Assembly (NCBI GenBank): GCA_045612485.1
Contig: JAZKZE010000061.1
Span: 1-32,149 of the forward strand
Source of the DNA: RGIG5327 sp045612485
GTDB lineage: Bacteria; Verrucomicrobiota; Lentisphaeria; Victivallales; UBA1829
Direction of reading: 5' to 3'
DNA: 32,149 bases
Shown: piece by piece, positions 15,945-24,892 of the stretch
Position numbering within the stretch: the stretch's first letter is position 1
Layout of the letters: each line of letters starts with the position of its first letter
The notes under the pieces: model-generated
The model's input: only the letters and a program-made list of their open reading frames with translations
The model's database searches: none
Told to the model about the DNA's origin: nothing
Translations under genes and position numbers: made by a program

Positions 15945-18851
15945 TTATTTTCCCGCAAGGAAAAGATCATCTATATCAATGGTTCCTTTCCGTGTCCAGA
16001 ACAAAAGGGCATGTTTTTCCGTAAGATCCCCGGATGGATGGGTAAACTCAATGCTTTTGAATGTCCATTCTTTTTCATTGACAGGAAGTTTCACAAGTGT
16101 TTTCATTCCAAGACTTTTTCCTCTGGCATTTTTCCGCAATATCCCGAAAGAAATTTCCCCCTCCCCTCTTATACGGAAAGAGGCTTTATAATTTTTTGCC
16201 GTGATATTGTGGAACTGGAAGAGGAAACCTTTCCGCAGACGCAGAAAATAATTTTCCCTGCTTCCCGGATGCAGAAGCATTTCCAGATCCCCACCATAAT
16301 TTTTTCCACCGGAAAGGGAAAAATGCTTCGGTACTTTATTCTCTTTCACCTTCCATGTTTTCGGAATACGGAAACGCTTTCCGCCTGCAAGTTCATTAAA
16401 GGAACCGTTTTTCCACATCCTTGTATCCACTTCTGTACGGTTGCCTCCTGTGACTTTCCGGGGTGCGGCAAAGTTTACCGGATGGAATACGTCCACATTG
16501 TGAGGAGTACCGTTACTCCATGTGGAAAGTTCTTTTTCCATTTTATCTCCGGCAAGTCTGCGGCCGCGCATCACATTCATTTTAAGGACACTTCCGGAGG
16601 TAAGTTTGCTTCCTGTAATATTTTTCACAGGGATCTTTACTTCCATAAAGTAACGGTCTTTCCCTTTTGTCACTTTACACACTGTTCCAGATTCATAACT
16701 TCTTGTGATCCCTTTCTGACCGGGAGTAACGCTTCCATCACATACCACACCCAGAGCATTGAGTATGATCTGGAAGTATGTCCCTCCCAGAATGGGGTCA
16801 TTGATGAAAAGTTCAATGCTGTTATCGCTCCACACAGGGCCGTCATGGTTTTTCACCATACTTAAAACCTTGTCCGGATGGGGTTCAAGACACTCAATGC
16901 CCATATAGATATTATCCTCATCATAAGCAAGTTTCACTGCGGTCTGATATTTGGCAGGAGCATAACTTCCGGTAAGAGAAAATCTGGTAACGGTATCCGC
17001 GTTTTTCCAGTCTTTTTCATCCAGTTTTCCGTCAAGAACAATTTTTCCCATAAGGGGATAAGCCTTGATCTCCCTGTAATTTTTAATATATTCATTATAG
17101 GCTTTTACCCAGGTTGCCTCAAAGAATTTCCGTTCCTGTTTCACATGAGCCAATGCCCGTTTATCCGGATCACTTGCAGCAGCTTTTTCCGCAGAAGCAA
17201 GGTATTTTTCCAACTTTTCCTTTGCTCCCGGAACATCCAGGAATTTTCCCACGGGCGTACTGTGACCATACCCCCAGCACCCGGAAGCATCCAGAAAGAG
17301 TTTTTCCAGTAAAGTACGGAACTCTCTGATCCCGCCTTCCCAGCCTTTGCCGTAATAGAGAGAATTGGCTTCTTCCGCAACCTTTTCATAGTCGGCATTG
17401 ATATCCCAGTGGAAATACATGGCAAGATACATACTCTGCCACATTCTGAACCACCCGACTTTTCCTTCCACTCCCCGTTTGCCGGAATATATTCCATCAG
17501 GGGCGCTGCGTTCCGTCTGCATACCAATCACATTGGGCATATTCTTTTTGTACCACTTCAAATTTTCGATCCAGATGCGTTCCACCGGAATAAAACGCAA
17601 CCCGGCACGGGAAAGCATTTCGTAGGTGTACATCTTTACTCCGGTATCATGCCAATCTTTATTATACTTGTAATACCAGATATTTGTAGGGCAGTTTTTA
17701 TCATCCAGAGCGTGTTTCCAGCATCTTCTGTGATTGGAGATCATCAAAGCAGCTATATCCAGATCCGGTTTCACTCCCAGAGGCGGCAAACTGTAATTCT
17801 GATAAGTCCAACCTACCATTTTTACAGAAGGATCCATCTCTCTTGCTTTTTTGAGAACCGCATTGAGGAATTTCCAGTAACGGGTGGATTTCATCCCTTT
17901 TTTCTTTTCTTCCGGAGGATCCTGGGCGAGACACTTTTCACAGGAACACCATGTGGTGCAATCGTTATTACCGAACCCGAAAAGCAGAGGTCTATCTCCG
18001 GCTTTTTTATTCCAGGCAGCGACCCCTTCCGCAACGATCCTTATCACATCCTCATTACTGGTACAGGGTTGGGGATGCACTCCGCCGTCGCGGGAGATCT
18101 TTCTTTTGCCGTGAACAATGGGAAAATATTCCGGATGTTCGGCAAAAAGCTCTTCCGGCTTGACCGTTTTTCTGCCGCCGCCCAGAAGAAGAGGGGTAAA
18201 ACAGTGTCCTCCGGCAGAAACCTGACTTCCCCGGTCTTCAAGGATCTCTTTCAATCCGGGTTTGGAAAAGAGACTTAAATTTGCTTGAAGCCGTACATTA
18301 TTGCGTACCGCCCAGTCTCTTGTATCTTTAATGGGACTTGTCCACTTCATGGAAACCGTATGCAGAGCTCTCCACTTGAAATCCGGATTCTTGATCCTTA
18401 CGCCCTCTTTTACAGTAATGGTGGGTTTTATTTTATAATATTCCCCGTCTTTACCGGGTGTAAGCCAACGGATCCCGCCATCTTTTTTCAGGACTTCATA
18501 AACCCCGTACAGAACTCCGATCGCCTCTTTTCCGGCAATACGCAATGCTTTTTTATCCGCAGAGATTTTGAATCCCTCTTCCCCGACTTTTTTATCAGAA
18601 GTCAATTCCAGATAAATGGGGTATTTCCCCTTTACCGGGGCCGTTCCGATAACCGGACTTTCCCCGCCGGAAATTTTTCCCAGATATTCTGCCAATTCTT
18701 TTGCTGCGTGTTTCTCCACTTTTCCGGCATTTTTTCTCAAAATAATACTGCTGACAGCCTTACGGTTTTCAGTAAGTTTCATTTCTGCTCCGCAAAGAGC
18801 AAACGTAAACATCATAACAGAAAGACCGCAAAATACACCTTTCCCAGACAT
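15945..18851 (-). CDS. Secreted DUF4838 / GH67N-like glycan protein with CBM9-like domain (copy A)
   Basis: This 968-residue paralogue of the next gene has the same domain order. It has a signal peptide (about 1-22), a GH67N/GH20b-like domain, a DUF4838 barrel with WCSCEKC near residue 300, a CBM9-like domain (about 600-790) and a C-terminal beta domain ending DIDDLFLAGK. The N-terminal domain (residues 68-158) differs from copy B at only 5 of 91 positions. The following barrel segment (about 159-300) is much less alike. This suggests retained architecture with altered specificity, or local gene conversion. AAGGTGG before the ATG supports the start. It lies 30 bases after the upstream oxidoreductase. 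Enzymatic activity is not demonstrable from sequence; DUF4838 proteins in this phylum commonly accompany carbohydrate loci. Confidence 0.75.
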   Translation of the reverse strand: MSGKGVFCGLSVMMFTFALCGAEMKLTENRKAVSSIILRKNAGKVEKHAAKELAEYLGKISGGESPVIGTAPVKGKYPIYLELTSDKKVGEEGFKISADKKALRIAGKEAIGVLYGVYEVLKKDGGIRWLTPGKDGEYYKIKPTITVKEGVRIKNPDFKWRALHTVSMKWTSPIKDTRDWAVRNNVRLQANLSLFSKPGLKEILEDRGSQVSAGGHCFTPLLLGGGRKTVKPEELFAEHPEYFPIVHGKRKISRDGGVHPQPCTSNEDVIRIVAEGVAAWNKKAGDRPLLFGFGNNDCTTWCSCEKCLAQDPPEEKKKGMKSTRYWKFLNAVLKKAREMDPSVKMVGWTYQNYSLPPLGVKPDLDIAALMISNHRRCWKHALDDKNCPTNIWYYKYNKDWHDTGVKMYTYEMLSRAGLRFIPVERIWIENLKWYKKNMPNVIGMQTERSAPDGIYSGKRGVEGKVGWFRMWQSMYLAMYFHWDINADYEKVAEEANSLYYGKGWEGGIREFRTLLEKLFLDASGCWGYGHSTPVGKFLDVPGAKEKLEKYLASAEKAAASDPDKRALAHVKQERKFFEATWVKAYNEYIKNYREIKAYPLMGKIVLDGKLDEKDWKNADTVTRFSLTGSYAPAKYQTAVKLAYDEDNIYMGIECLEPHPDKVLSMVKNHDGPVWSDNSIELFINDPILGGTYFQIILNALGVVCDGSVTPGQKGITRSYESGTVCKVTKGKDRYFMEVKIPVKNITGSKLTSGSVLKMNVMRGRRLAGDKMEKELSTWSNGTPHNVDVFHPVNFAAPRKVTGGNRTEVDTRMWKNGSFNELAGGKRFRIPKTWKVKENKVPKHFSLSGGKNYGGDLEMLLHPGSRENYFLRLRKGFLFQFHNITAKNYKASFRIRGEGEISFGILRKNARGKSLGMKTLVKLPVNEKEWTFKSIEFTHPSGDLTEKHALLFWTRKGTIDIDDLFLAGK

Positions 18852-18881
18852 AAAACCACCTTGTTTTTATATTGTAAATAT

Positions 18882-19976
18882 TCAATCCACAACAGGACAG
18901 CCGAACTCATCCAGTTCAATAGTCTTTTTCAGTTTTCCACTCAACTCCATAGCTTCTGCAAGCCCCTGCACCCTTGCCGCAACATGCAGATTGGCTTCCG
19001 GCGGAACTTTGTCCCGTACCATACGCACAAAATCATACATGATGTTTTCCGTCTGGACATTGTTTCCGGAGGGGAAATCAAAGATCATGGGTTTACAGTT
19101 TTTGTTGTAATATTTGAGGAAAGTTTCTTTCTTATCCGGCGTGGGGCCTATTTTGGATGTCATAAACCGGGGCCGGGGAAAGATCTGAAGCTGATATTCC
19201 AGATCATTGGTATTCATCTTTATACTGTAATTTTCAAAATGGAACTGATAACTCATTGCTCCATAATAACTTAATCTTGTATAATGAAATCTTCCATTGC
19301 CGCCGTTGGCATATTCCATCTGACTCATCAGGTCATCGGGAGAAGTGGTTACCGTTCCGCTTATGCCGGTAAGAAGCTGACTTGTCACCCTTTTGATGGG
19401 CCCTCCCACGGCAAGCATGATATCCAGCATATGCACACAATGGAAGGGGATCTGGGACATTCCCAGACGGAAATTTTTGGGGTCATGTTTTTTGAAATAC
19501 ATTTCCACCCCTTCTCCGTGATGACACCAGTCACACTCAATGGCTACAAGTCTGCCCGGATCATTATTTTTGAGAAAATCAAAAAGAGCTACACTTTCCG
19601 GCAGATAACGCCGCATGAATCCCACCTGGACAGGAACTCCATACTCATCTGCCATTACTGCCAATTCATGGGTTTCCTTCCCTGTAAAAGCTACCGGTTT
19701 TTCAATAAAAACAGGCTTTCTTGCCGGCAGCACCTCTTTCAATGCCGTTGCCTGATACAAAGGATTCAAACTGATAAGAAAAGCATCCGCTTCCGGGAAA
19801 GAAATCAACTCTTCTTTACTTTTACAAACTGTTCCGCCGTACTCTTTTACAAGTTCTTCCGCAGCTTGCATATTCACATCGAAAGCAGCATGAACACAAT
19901 AAAATTCATCACTGCGCAATGCATCCAGAAGCTGTTTTGTACGGTTGCCGCAACCGTAAAGAGCAAGTTTGATCAT
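18882..19976 (-). CDS. Gfo/Idh/MocA-family oxidoreductase (tandem copy 2)
   Basis: This is a 364-residue cytoplasmic NAD(P)-dependent dehydrogenase of sugars or cyclitols. The dinucleotide fold begins at residue 3 with LALYGCGNRTKQLL. The family motif EKP with its lysine is at 92-94 (VFIEKPVAF). The substrate-side HCVHMLD helix holds the usual aspartate and histidine of this family. AAAGGAGG lies 8 bases before the ATG. It is a close tandem duplicate of the gene at 20014-21108. The two have equal length with a constant offset of 1132 bases at the places I compared. The substrate is unknown. Position just upstream of the secreted DUF4838 pair suggests oxidation or epimerisation of a sugar those proteins release. 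Confidence 0.87.
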   Translation of the reverse strand: MIKLALYGCGNRTKQLLDALRSDEFYCVHAAFDVNMQAAEELVKEYGGTVCKSKEELISFPEADAFLISLNPLYQATALKEVLPARKPVFIEKPVAFTGKETHELAVMADEYGVPVQVGFMRRYLPESVALFDFLKNNDPGRLVAIECDWCHHGEGVEMYFKKHDPKNFRLGMSQIPFHCVHMLDIMLAVGGPIKRVTSQLLTGISGTVTTSPDDLMSQMEYANGGNGRFHYTRLSYYGAMSYQFHFENYSIKMNTNDLEYQLQIFPRPRFMTSKIGPTPDKKETFLKYYNKNCKPMIFDFPSGNNVQTENIMYDFVRMVRDKVPPEANLHVAARVQGLAEAMELSGKLKKTIELDEFGCPVVD

Positions 19977-20013
19977 TTTATATTTCCTCCTTTATTTCCT
20001 TCCTTATAATGAC

Positions 20014-21108
20014 TTACTCTACAACAGGACAGCCGAACTCATCCAGTTCAATGGTCTTTTTCAGTTTTCCACTCAACTCCATGGCTTCAGCCAGTCCCTG
20101 TACCCTTGCGGCAACATGCAGATTGGCTTCCGGCGGAACTTTATCCCGTACCATACGCACAAAATCATACATGATGTTTTCCGTGTGCATATTGTTTCCG
20201 GAAGGATAGTTGAAAATCATGGGGGTACAGTTTTTATTATAATATTTGAGGAAAGTTTCCTTTTTATCAGGCGTGGGCCCCACTTTGGAAGTCATGAAAC
20301 GGGGGCGGGGATAAATCTGAAGCTGATACCCTTCAGTATTTTTATTCATTTTGATGGTATAATTTTCAAAATGGAACTCATATCCCATTGCACCGCAATA
20401 ACTTATTCTGGTATAATGAAATCTGCCGTTTCCGCCGTTATCAAACTCCACCTGACTCATCAGATCGTCCGGCGTGGAGGAAACAGCCCCGGTAATATCA
20501 TAAATACTTTGAGACGTCACTCTCTTTATACTTCCCCCCACAGCAAGCATGATATCCAGCATATGCACACAATGGAAGGGTATCTGGGACATTTTCAAAC
20601 GGAAGTTGTTTGGTTCATGCTTTTTGTGATACATTTCCACCCCTTCCCCGTGATGGAACCAGTCACATTCAATGGAGACAAGTCTGCCCGGATCATTTCT
20701 TTTGATGTAATCAAAAAGTGCCACACATTCCGGCAGATAACGGCGCATGAATCCCACCTGGACAGGTACATTATACTCATCTGCCATTACAGCAAGTTCA
20801 TGGGCTTCTTTTCCGGTAAAGGCAACAGGTTTTTCAATAAAAACAGGCTTTCTTGCCGGCAGCACCTCTTTCAATGCCGTTGCCTGATACAAAGGATTCA
20901 AACTGATAAGAAAAGCATCCACTTCCGGGGAAGAGATCAACTCTTCTTTACTTTTACAAACTGTTCCGCCGTACTCTTTTACAAGAGATTCCGCTGCTTC
21001 CGTATTGATGTCAAAAACAGCGTGAACACAGTAAAACTCATCCGCACGCAAAGAATCCAGCAGTTGTTTTGTCCGGTTGCCGCAACCGTAAAGGGCAAGT
21101 TTGATCAT
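20014..21108 (-). CDS. Gfo/Idh/MocA-family oxidoreductase (tandem copy 1)
   Basis: This 364-residue paralogue of the next gene has the same motifs: LYGCGNRTKQLL, then VFIEKPVAF, then HCVHMLDIML. The frame extends five codons upstream to 21123, but GGAGAAATATAAA before the ATG at 21108 mirrors the ribosome-binding region of the duplicate. This start also gives equal protein lengths, so it is chosen. Differences cluster in the middle (for example KRNDPGRLVSIECDWFHHG against KNNDPGRLVAIECDWCHHG) and in the SIYDITGAVSS loop. These could tune substrate choice. It lies 67 bases after the prepilin-like gene, with a weak terminator hairpin between, so transcription may be partly uncoupled. Confidence 0.86.
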   Translation of the reverse strand: MIKLALYGCGNRTKQLLDSLRADEFYCVHAVFDINTEAAESLVKEYGGTVCKSKEELISSPEVDAFLISLNPLYQATALKEVLPARKPVFIEKPVAFTGKEAHELAVMADEYNVPVQVGFMRRYLPECVALFDYIKRNDPGRLVSIECDWFHHGEGVEMYHKKHEPNNFRLKMSQIPFHCVHMLDIMLAVGGSIKRVTSQSIYDITGAVSSTPDDLMSQVEFDNGGNGRFHYTRISYCGAMGYEFHFENYTIKMNKNTEGYQLQIYPRPRFMTSKVGPTPDKKETFLKYYNKNCTPMIFNYPSGNNMHTENIMYDFVRMVRDKVPPEANLHVAARVQGLAEAMELSGKLKKTIELDEFGCPVVE

Positions 21109-21137
21109 TTTATATTTCTCCATTATATTTTTACAGT

Positions 21138-21164
21138 AAAAGGCAGGTTTTCAATTTCCTGCCT
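21138..21164 (-). terminator. Weak intrinsic terminator after the prepilin-like gene
   Basis: On the minus strand AGGCAGG (21164-21158) and CCTGCCT (21147-21141) form a 7-bp stem with a 10-base loop, followed by TTT. The short T-tract suggests partial read-through into the duplicated oxidoreductase genes. Confidence 0.5.
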
Positions 21165-21175
21165 CCGTATTTTTA

Positions 21176-21955
21176 TTATTTTGTTGTCACGCCGCCGCAT
21201 GGCATTTTGTTGGAATTCAACGCATATCCCTTATACACTCTTCCGAAATAGGGATAGGTCTGCGGTGCATAACGGTACATTTCCTTAAGAAAGCTGAATA
21301 TTCTCACATTTCCGCCTACAAAAAGCAGCATTGCACCGTCTCTTCCGTTACCGTGCCAGCCCCAGAAACTGGAACTCTCAAATGTATATTTGATTCCACA
21401 GGCCCCCCAGTGAAGGATGGAGGGCCGTTTGGCACTGTCCGGTTTGAAATAACTGCCTTTGGAATCCTCATTATATCCATTGATATTTTTTGTATTGACC
21501 CCGTTGGGATTGGAACCGATCCAGTTATAAGCCTCATTTGCGGCCGCATTTCTTCCGTTTTCCAATCTGCCGCAGGAATGATAATTGGAAAAACTTGTGG
21601 AAGGATCATAATAATGACGGCGGGCGGTATGGCACTGCAATCCTTTCATATTGGTCTTTTTGGTGTAGTTCCATTTGGCGATCCCCAAACCGACATCCGC
21701 AGAATAAAGGGAAACATAGTTGGTATTGACCTTACGCCAACGGTTATTGGAATTGGCAACAGCCCACCCTTTACCGATATCCGCATACGCAAGATGAAAA
21801 TAATAAAGCTGACGCAAATTATTGGCACACTGAACATCATAGGCTTTCAGTCTTGCTTTGTTCAAGGCAGGCAGCAACATTCCTGCGAGAATAGCGATAA
21901 TGGCTATAACTACCAGCAATTCAATAAGGGTAAAATTTTTGATGATTCTTTTCAT
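21176..21955 (-). CDS. Prepilin-type N-terminal cleavage/methylation protein (type II pseudopilin-like)
   Basis: This 259-residue protein starts MKRIIKNFTLIELL and continues with the hydrophobic helix VVIAIIAILAGMLLPAL. That is the class III signal recognised by prepilin peptidase, with cleavage expected before F8 and the conserved glutamate at E12. Asparagine, rather than the usual glycine, sits at -1. The globular part has the late motif HGNGRDGAMLLFVGGNV, like the DUF1559-type pseudopilins of Planctomycetes and Lentisphaerae. No secretion ATPase, platform protein or peptidase is nearby. The frame runs upstream to 22039, but AAAGGCAGG ahead of the ATG at 21955 and the position of the signal fix the start. 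Such orphan pseudopilins in carbohydrate loci are a hallmark of Lentisphaerota. Their job is not established. Confidence 0.85.
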   Translation of the reverse strand: MKRIIKNFTLIELLVVIAIIAILAGMLLPALNKARLKAYDVQCANNLRQLYYFHLAYADIGKGWAVANSNNRWRKVNTNYVSLYSADVGLGIAKWNYTKKTNMKGLQCHTARRHYYDPSTSFSNYHSCGRLENGRNAAANEAYNWIGSNPNGVNTKNINGYNEDSKGSYFKPDSAKRPSILHWGACGIKYTFESSSFWGWHGNGRDGAMLLFVGGNVRIFSFLKEMYRYAPQTYPYFGRVYKGYALNSNKMPCGGVTTK

Positions 21956-22000
21956 CTGTACCTGCCTTTCTCTTTTTATTCCATTTATAAATCTGCTGTA

Positions 22001-22031
22001 AAAGAAATCAGCACCTGAAAACAGCTGATTT
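22001..22031 (-). terminator. Candidate terminator after the GH3 gene
   Basis: On the minus strand AAATCAGC (22031-22024) pairs with GCTGATTT (22012-22005) around an 11-base loop, followed by CTTTT. The stem is AT-rich, so partial termination is more likely than a full stop. Confidence 0.45.
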
Positions 22032-22049
22032 GTTTCCAAGTGCTTTTTT

Positions 22050-23675
22050 TTACTTCAAACGCAATCCGTCTCCCACTTTCACATAACCGGGGATCTCAAT
22101 AGGCGATTTTCCCGGAAAATCCTGTTCGCCGAACAGGGCTTTCACCATCATCTTCTGCGTTTCCGCATAACAGTTGTAAGCATTGATGTAGGCATCACAG
22201 GAGGGAACATCATAGTAGAAGAAGGGATTGGCGAAACCGATCACGATACGTTTTTTGCACTCCTCCCTTTTCAGGAAGGGCCAGATCTGGGCTTCCCACC
22301 CGCGGGAATCTCCGTATCTTGCCCGTGCCACATTCATCAGGATCACTGCATCATATTCTCCCAGTTTCTCCTCATCCATATCCCGGAAGCAGCAGTAATC
22401 CACATTTCCATATTCTTTCAACGCCTCCGTAAAGGGTGTCATCACTTTTTCGGCTCTTTCGTTGGAAGGAGTCACCATTACAAGATATTTTGCATCTTTC
22501 TTCTTTTCCAGGGGGAGAGCATTTTTCTCATTCCGCAGAAGATTGAGAGCATTTGCGGCAATTTCCGAAGAGATCTTTTTGCCGTTTCCGTCAAAGGGAA
22601 CCACACCAAGTTTCAAATCCAGTCTTGCTTTGAGTTCCAGCACATGACGCACAGCATCATCCAGTCTTTCATAAGAGATCTTTCCATCGGCAAGAGCCTG
22701 CATCATCATGGGAACGAATCTTTCTGTTTCAGGCCACAGGAATACATCCACCCCGCCGTTAAAGGCATCAATCAATCTTGTTTCATAATCCGCCCAGGAA
22801 CAAAATCCATTCATCCCCAGCGCATCGGATACAATAAGCCCCTTATATCCCAGTTCCCCGCGGAGAAGATCGGTCATCAGAAGTTTTGAAGCTGTCGCCG
22901 GACGGTACTTATGAGTTTTCTCATCCATCTTTTCCAGTTCCGGCATGGCAATATGACCAACCATAATGGTCATCAACCCTTCATCAATGGCAGCCTTCCA
23001 TACTTTCCCGTATGTTGCCATCCATTCCTCCTTTTTCAGAGGATTGAAGGAGGTGACAAAATGCTGATTGCGGTTATCCACACCGTCACCGGGGAAATGT
23101 TTGCCCGTTGCGGCACAACCGTGTTCCTGCAAGCCCCGGATATGGGAACGGATGAAAGGGATCATTGTATCCGGATCAGACCCGAAAGAACGGGTAAGGG
23201 TAATGGGATTATCCTTACCCATGGCAAGGTCGGTAACGGTGCTGAAAGTCCAGTGGACTCCCAGCACGCCGGATTCCAGGGCATTGATCCTGCCTGCTTC
23301 ATAGGCATATTGCGCATTGCCGGTAGCGGCGATGGCCATGGAATCGGGGAAACAGGTGAAGGGGTCATTATCCAGCTGACCGCCTACCCCCTGTTCAAAG
23401 TCACTGCAAAGGATAAGAGGGATCTTTGTTTTTGCTTTTACAATGCTTACCTCCTCCTTCAGCTGACGGTAACTTTTATTTTCCCTGTCGATGACTTCAC
23501 TTCCCACATAGACTGTTCCCACCGGATATTTTTCCAGCCATGCGTCCACATCACCGCTTGCGGAAATATTGGAATGGATCTCGCAAACCGTCTGACAGAT
23601 CTTTTCCATTTCCGTCATGGAAGAAAGAGTAACTTCCACCCATTGTTTCTGCTCTTGTGTAAGTTCTTTAAGCAT
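22050..23675 (-). CDS. Glycoside hydrolase family 3 protein
   Basis: This 541-residue protein lacks a signal peptide, so it acts in the cytoplasm. Residues 15-350 form the GH3 barrel. The general-acid region is KHFPGDG at 192-198 with H205, similar to the NagZ-type loop. The nucleophile aspartate is D284 in IVSDALGM. Residues 365-541 form the GH3 alpha/beta-sandwich C-terminal domain. GH3 enzymes remove terminal beta-linked glucose, xylose or N-acetylglucosamine. The KHFPGDG and SDALGM pattern favours the beta-N-acetylhexosaminidase branch, but specificity cannot be fixed from motifs. It follows the oxidoreductase at 23709 by 33 bases in the same operon and would act on oligosaccharides brought into the cell. 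Confidence 0.85.
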   Translation of the reverse strand: MLKELTQEQKQWVEVTLSSMTEMEKICQTVCEIHSNISASGDVDAWLEKYPVGTVYVGSEVIDRENKSYRQLKEEVSIVKAKTKIPLILCSDFEQGVGGQLDNDPFTCFPDSMAIAATGNAQYAYEAGRINALESGVLGVHWTFSTVTDLAMGKDNPITLTRSFGSDPDTMIPFIRSHIRGLQEHGCAATGKHFPGDGVDNRNQHFVTSFNPLKKEEWMATYGKVWKAAIDEGLMTIMVGHIAMPELEKMDEKTHKYRPATASKLLMTDLLRGELGYKGLIVSDALGMNGFCSWADYETRLIDAFNGGVDVFLWPETERFVPMMMQALADGKISYERLDDAVRHVLELKARLDLKLGVVPFDGNGKKISSEIAANALNLLRNEKNALPLEKKKDAKYLVMVTPSNERAEKVMTPFTEALKEYGNVDYCCFRDMDEEKLGEYDAVILMNVARARYGDSRGWEAQIWPFLKREECKKRIVIGFANPFFYYDVPSCDAYINAYNCYAETQKMMVKALFGEQDFPGKSPIEIPGYVKVGDGLRLK

Positions 23676-23708
23676 TTTTGATCCCTCTTGTTTCCTTATA
23701 CGACTTTC

Positions 23709-24818
23709 TTATTTCACTTCCCAGGGATAGATGATCTTTTTAAGTGTTCCGCCTTCTTTTGCAGACTCAGCAGCAAAGATCCCGGGCAGGGTCATGATCA
23801 AACCTTTCTTGATGGAACAGGGGGAAGGTTTCTTGTTGAAAATAGCATCGGCAAACTCTTCCAGCATATAGAAGTCTGCTCCGCCGTGACCGCCGCCGCC
23901 AGCGGAAAGCACTTTATCTACAGGGAAATCCCTTTCAAAACGCATGGGGAATCTGCCGAAGGGGATCTCCATGATCTCGGGTTTTTCACAGAATTCAGAA
24001 AATTCAGGTTTGAAGATACGCAGTTTTTCATTGTAAAGTTCAAACATTCCGTCATCGGTGAAAATCTTGGTGGTATGGTAGGGCCCGCTCTTATACAGTG
24101 CAAAAGAAGCAAGGAAACGCACCACCGCTTTATTTCTGGTATTCAGAATGGAAACCATGGCATGATCTTTCCAGTTGCAGGGGAAGTGACGGCCGGTTCC
24201 CATACAGGCAACAGAGTCAAATACATCCCCTTCTTCCATAAAGTCAAGCAGCGGTCCCAGAGAATGGGTACAGTACATACAGGCGTTGTAAGAAGCACGC
24301 CAGTCTTCCACAACTTTCTGCCGGGGTTTGAATGCCCGTTCCATGCCGTGGGAATATTCACTTTCCGCATAAACCATTTTTCCTACAAGACCATGCTTTT
24401 TCAGGTAGGAAAGCATACGCACTTTCTGACGGTAATTGGCGGTTGCACCGCACATATAGACCTGGTCAGGGTGGGCGTTGACAGCATTCCAGAGCTGAAC
24501 GGCTTCCTCATAGGTATCCACAGCAGGAATTTCCCCCATCACATGCAATCCGAGATCCAGTGCCATGAGAGTATATTTTGTATGCTGTTTGGGAGGAGTT
24601 TCCACAATGACAGCATCCAGAGTCTCTTTTTCCAGCATCTCTTCCGTGGATTCATAGTATTTGGGGTCGGGAAGAGCTTTAAATGCTTCTGCCCGCTGTG
24701 CGGGATGGGGATCACTCATGGCAACAAGTTTAAATTCCGGAAGCAAACTTACGATCTTTGCCATCTGGATGGCACGGGACCCGCAGGCAATAATGGCTGT
24801 TCTCAAAGGCTCACTCAT
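23709..24818 (-). CDS. Gfo/Idh/MocA-family oxidoreductase lacking the EKP lysine
   Basis: This 369-residue protein is the first gene of the long minus-strand operon. The Rossmann fold begins RTAIIACGSRAIQMAKI at residue 6. Where most relatives have EKP, this one has GEIPAV (95-100), so the usual lysine is missing. A related variant (EVPA type) exists in the family and is often annotated with glycan genes. The C-terminal alpha/beta domain has GGGGHGGADFYMLEEFADAI. The frame opens at 24878, but CAGGAG 7 bases before the ATG at 24818 and the start of homology support this start. It is not a close copy of the two oxidoreductases downstream. The reaction is unknown; a redox role on a sugar is inferred from family and context. 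Confidence 0.85.
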   Translation of the reverse strand: MSEPLRTAIIACGSRAIQMAKIVSLLPEFKLVAMSDPHPAQRAEAFKALPDPKYYESTEEMLEKETLDAVIVETPPKQHTKYTLMALDLGLHVMGEIPAVDTYEEAVQLWNAVNAHPDQVYMCGATANYRQKVRMLSYLKKHGLVGKMVYAESEYSHGMERAFKPRQKVVEDWRASYNACMYCTHSLGPLLDFMEEGDVFDSVACMGTGRHFPCNWKDHAMVSILNTRNKAVVRFLASFALYKSGPYHTTKIFTDDGMFELYNEKLRIFKPEFSEFCEKPEIMEIPFGRFPMRFERDFPVDKVLSAGGGGHGGADFYMLEEFADAIFNKKPSPCSIKKGLIMTLPGIFAAESAKEGGTLKKIIYPWEVK

Positions 24819-24860
24819 TTTCAACTCCTGAATATTTTTGTTTTTCTTTTTTCTTATTCC

Positions 24861-24892
24861 TGAAACAGTGAAAAACATAAGACTTGAAACAG
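24861..24892. promoter_or_regulatory. Candidate AraC operator: direct repeats of TGAAACAG
   Basis: TGAAACAG occurs at 24861-24868 and again at 24885-24892, 24 bp apart centre to centre, in the 175-bp divergent region between the AraC gene and the operon. AraC-family proteins bind direct repeats about two helical turns apart. The second copy overlaps the -35 box of the AraC promoter, as expected for autoregulation. This is inference. Confidence 0.45.

Noticed and set aside
13905..16865. A 986-codon open frame on the plus strand
   Set aside because: It runs antisense across both DUF4838 genes, is rich in Phe, His, Cys and Ile, has no ribosome-binding site or recognisable domain, and reflects codon bias of the minus-strand genes.
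18882..21108. Mobile element or CRISPR-like repeat suggested by the repeated DNA
   Set aside because: The repetition is explained by two full-length paralogous genes; there is no transposase, terminal repeat or spacer pattern.
21122..21127. TATAAT on the minus strand as a promoter for the duplicated oxidoreductases
   Set aside because: It lies so close to the start codon that transcription would begin within the ribosome-binding site, and no -35 box is at the right spacing.
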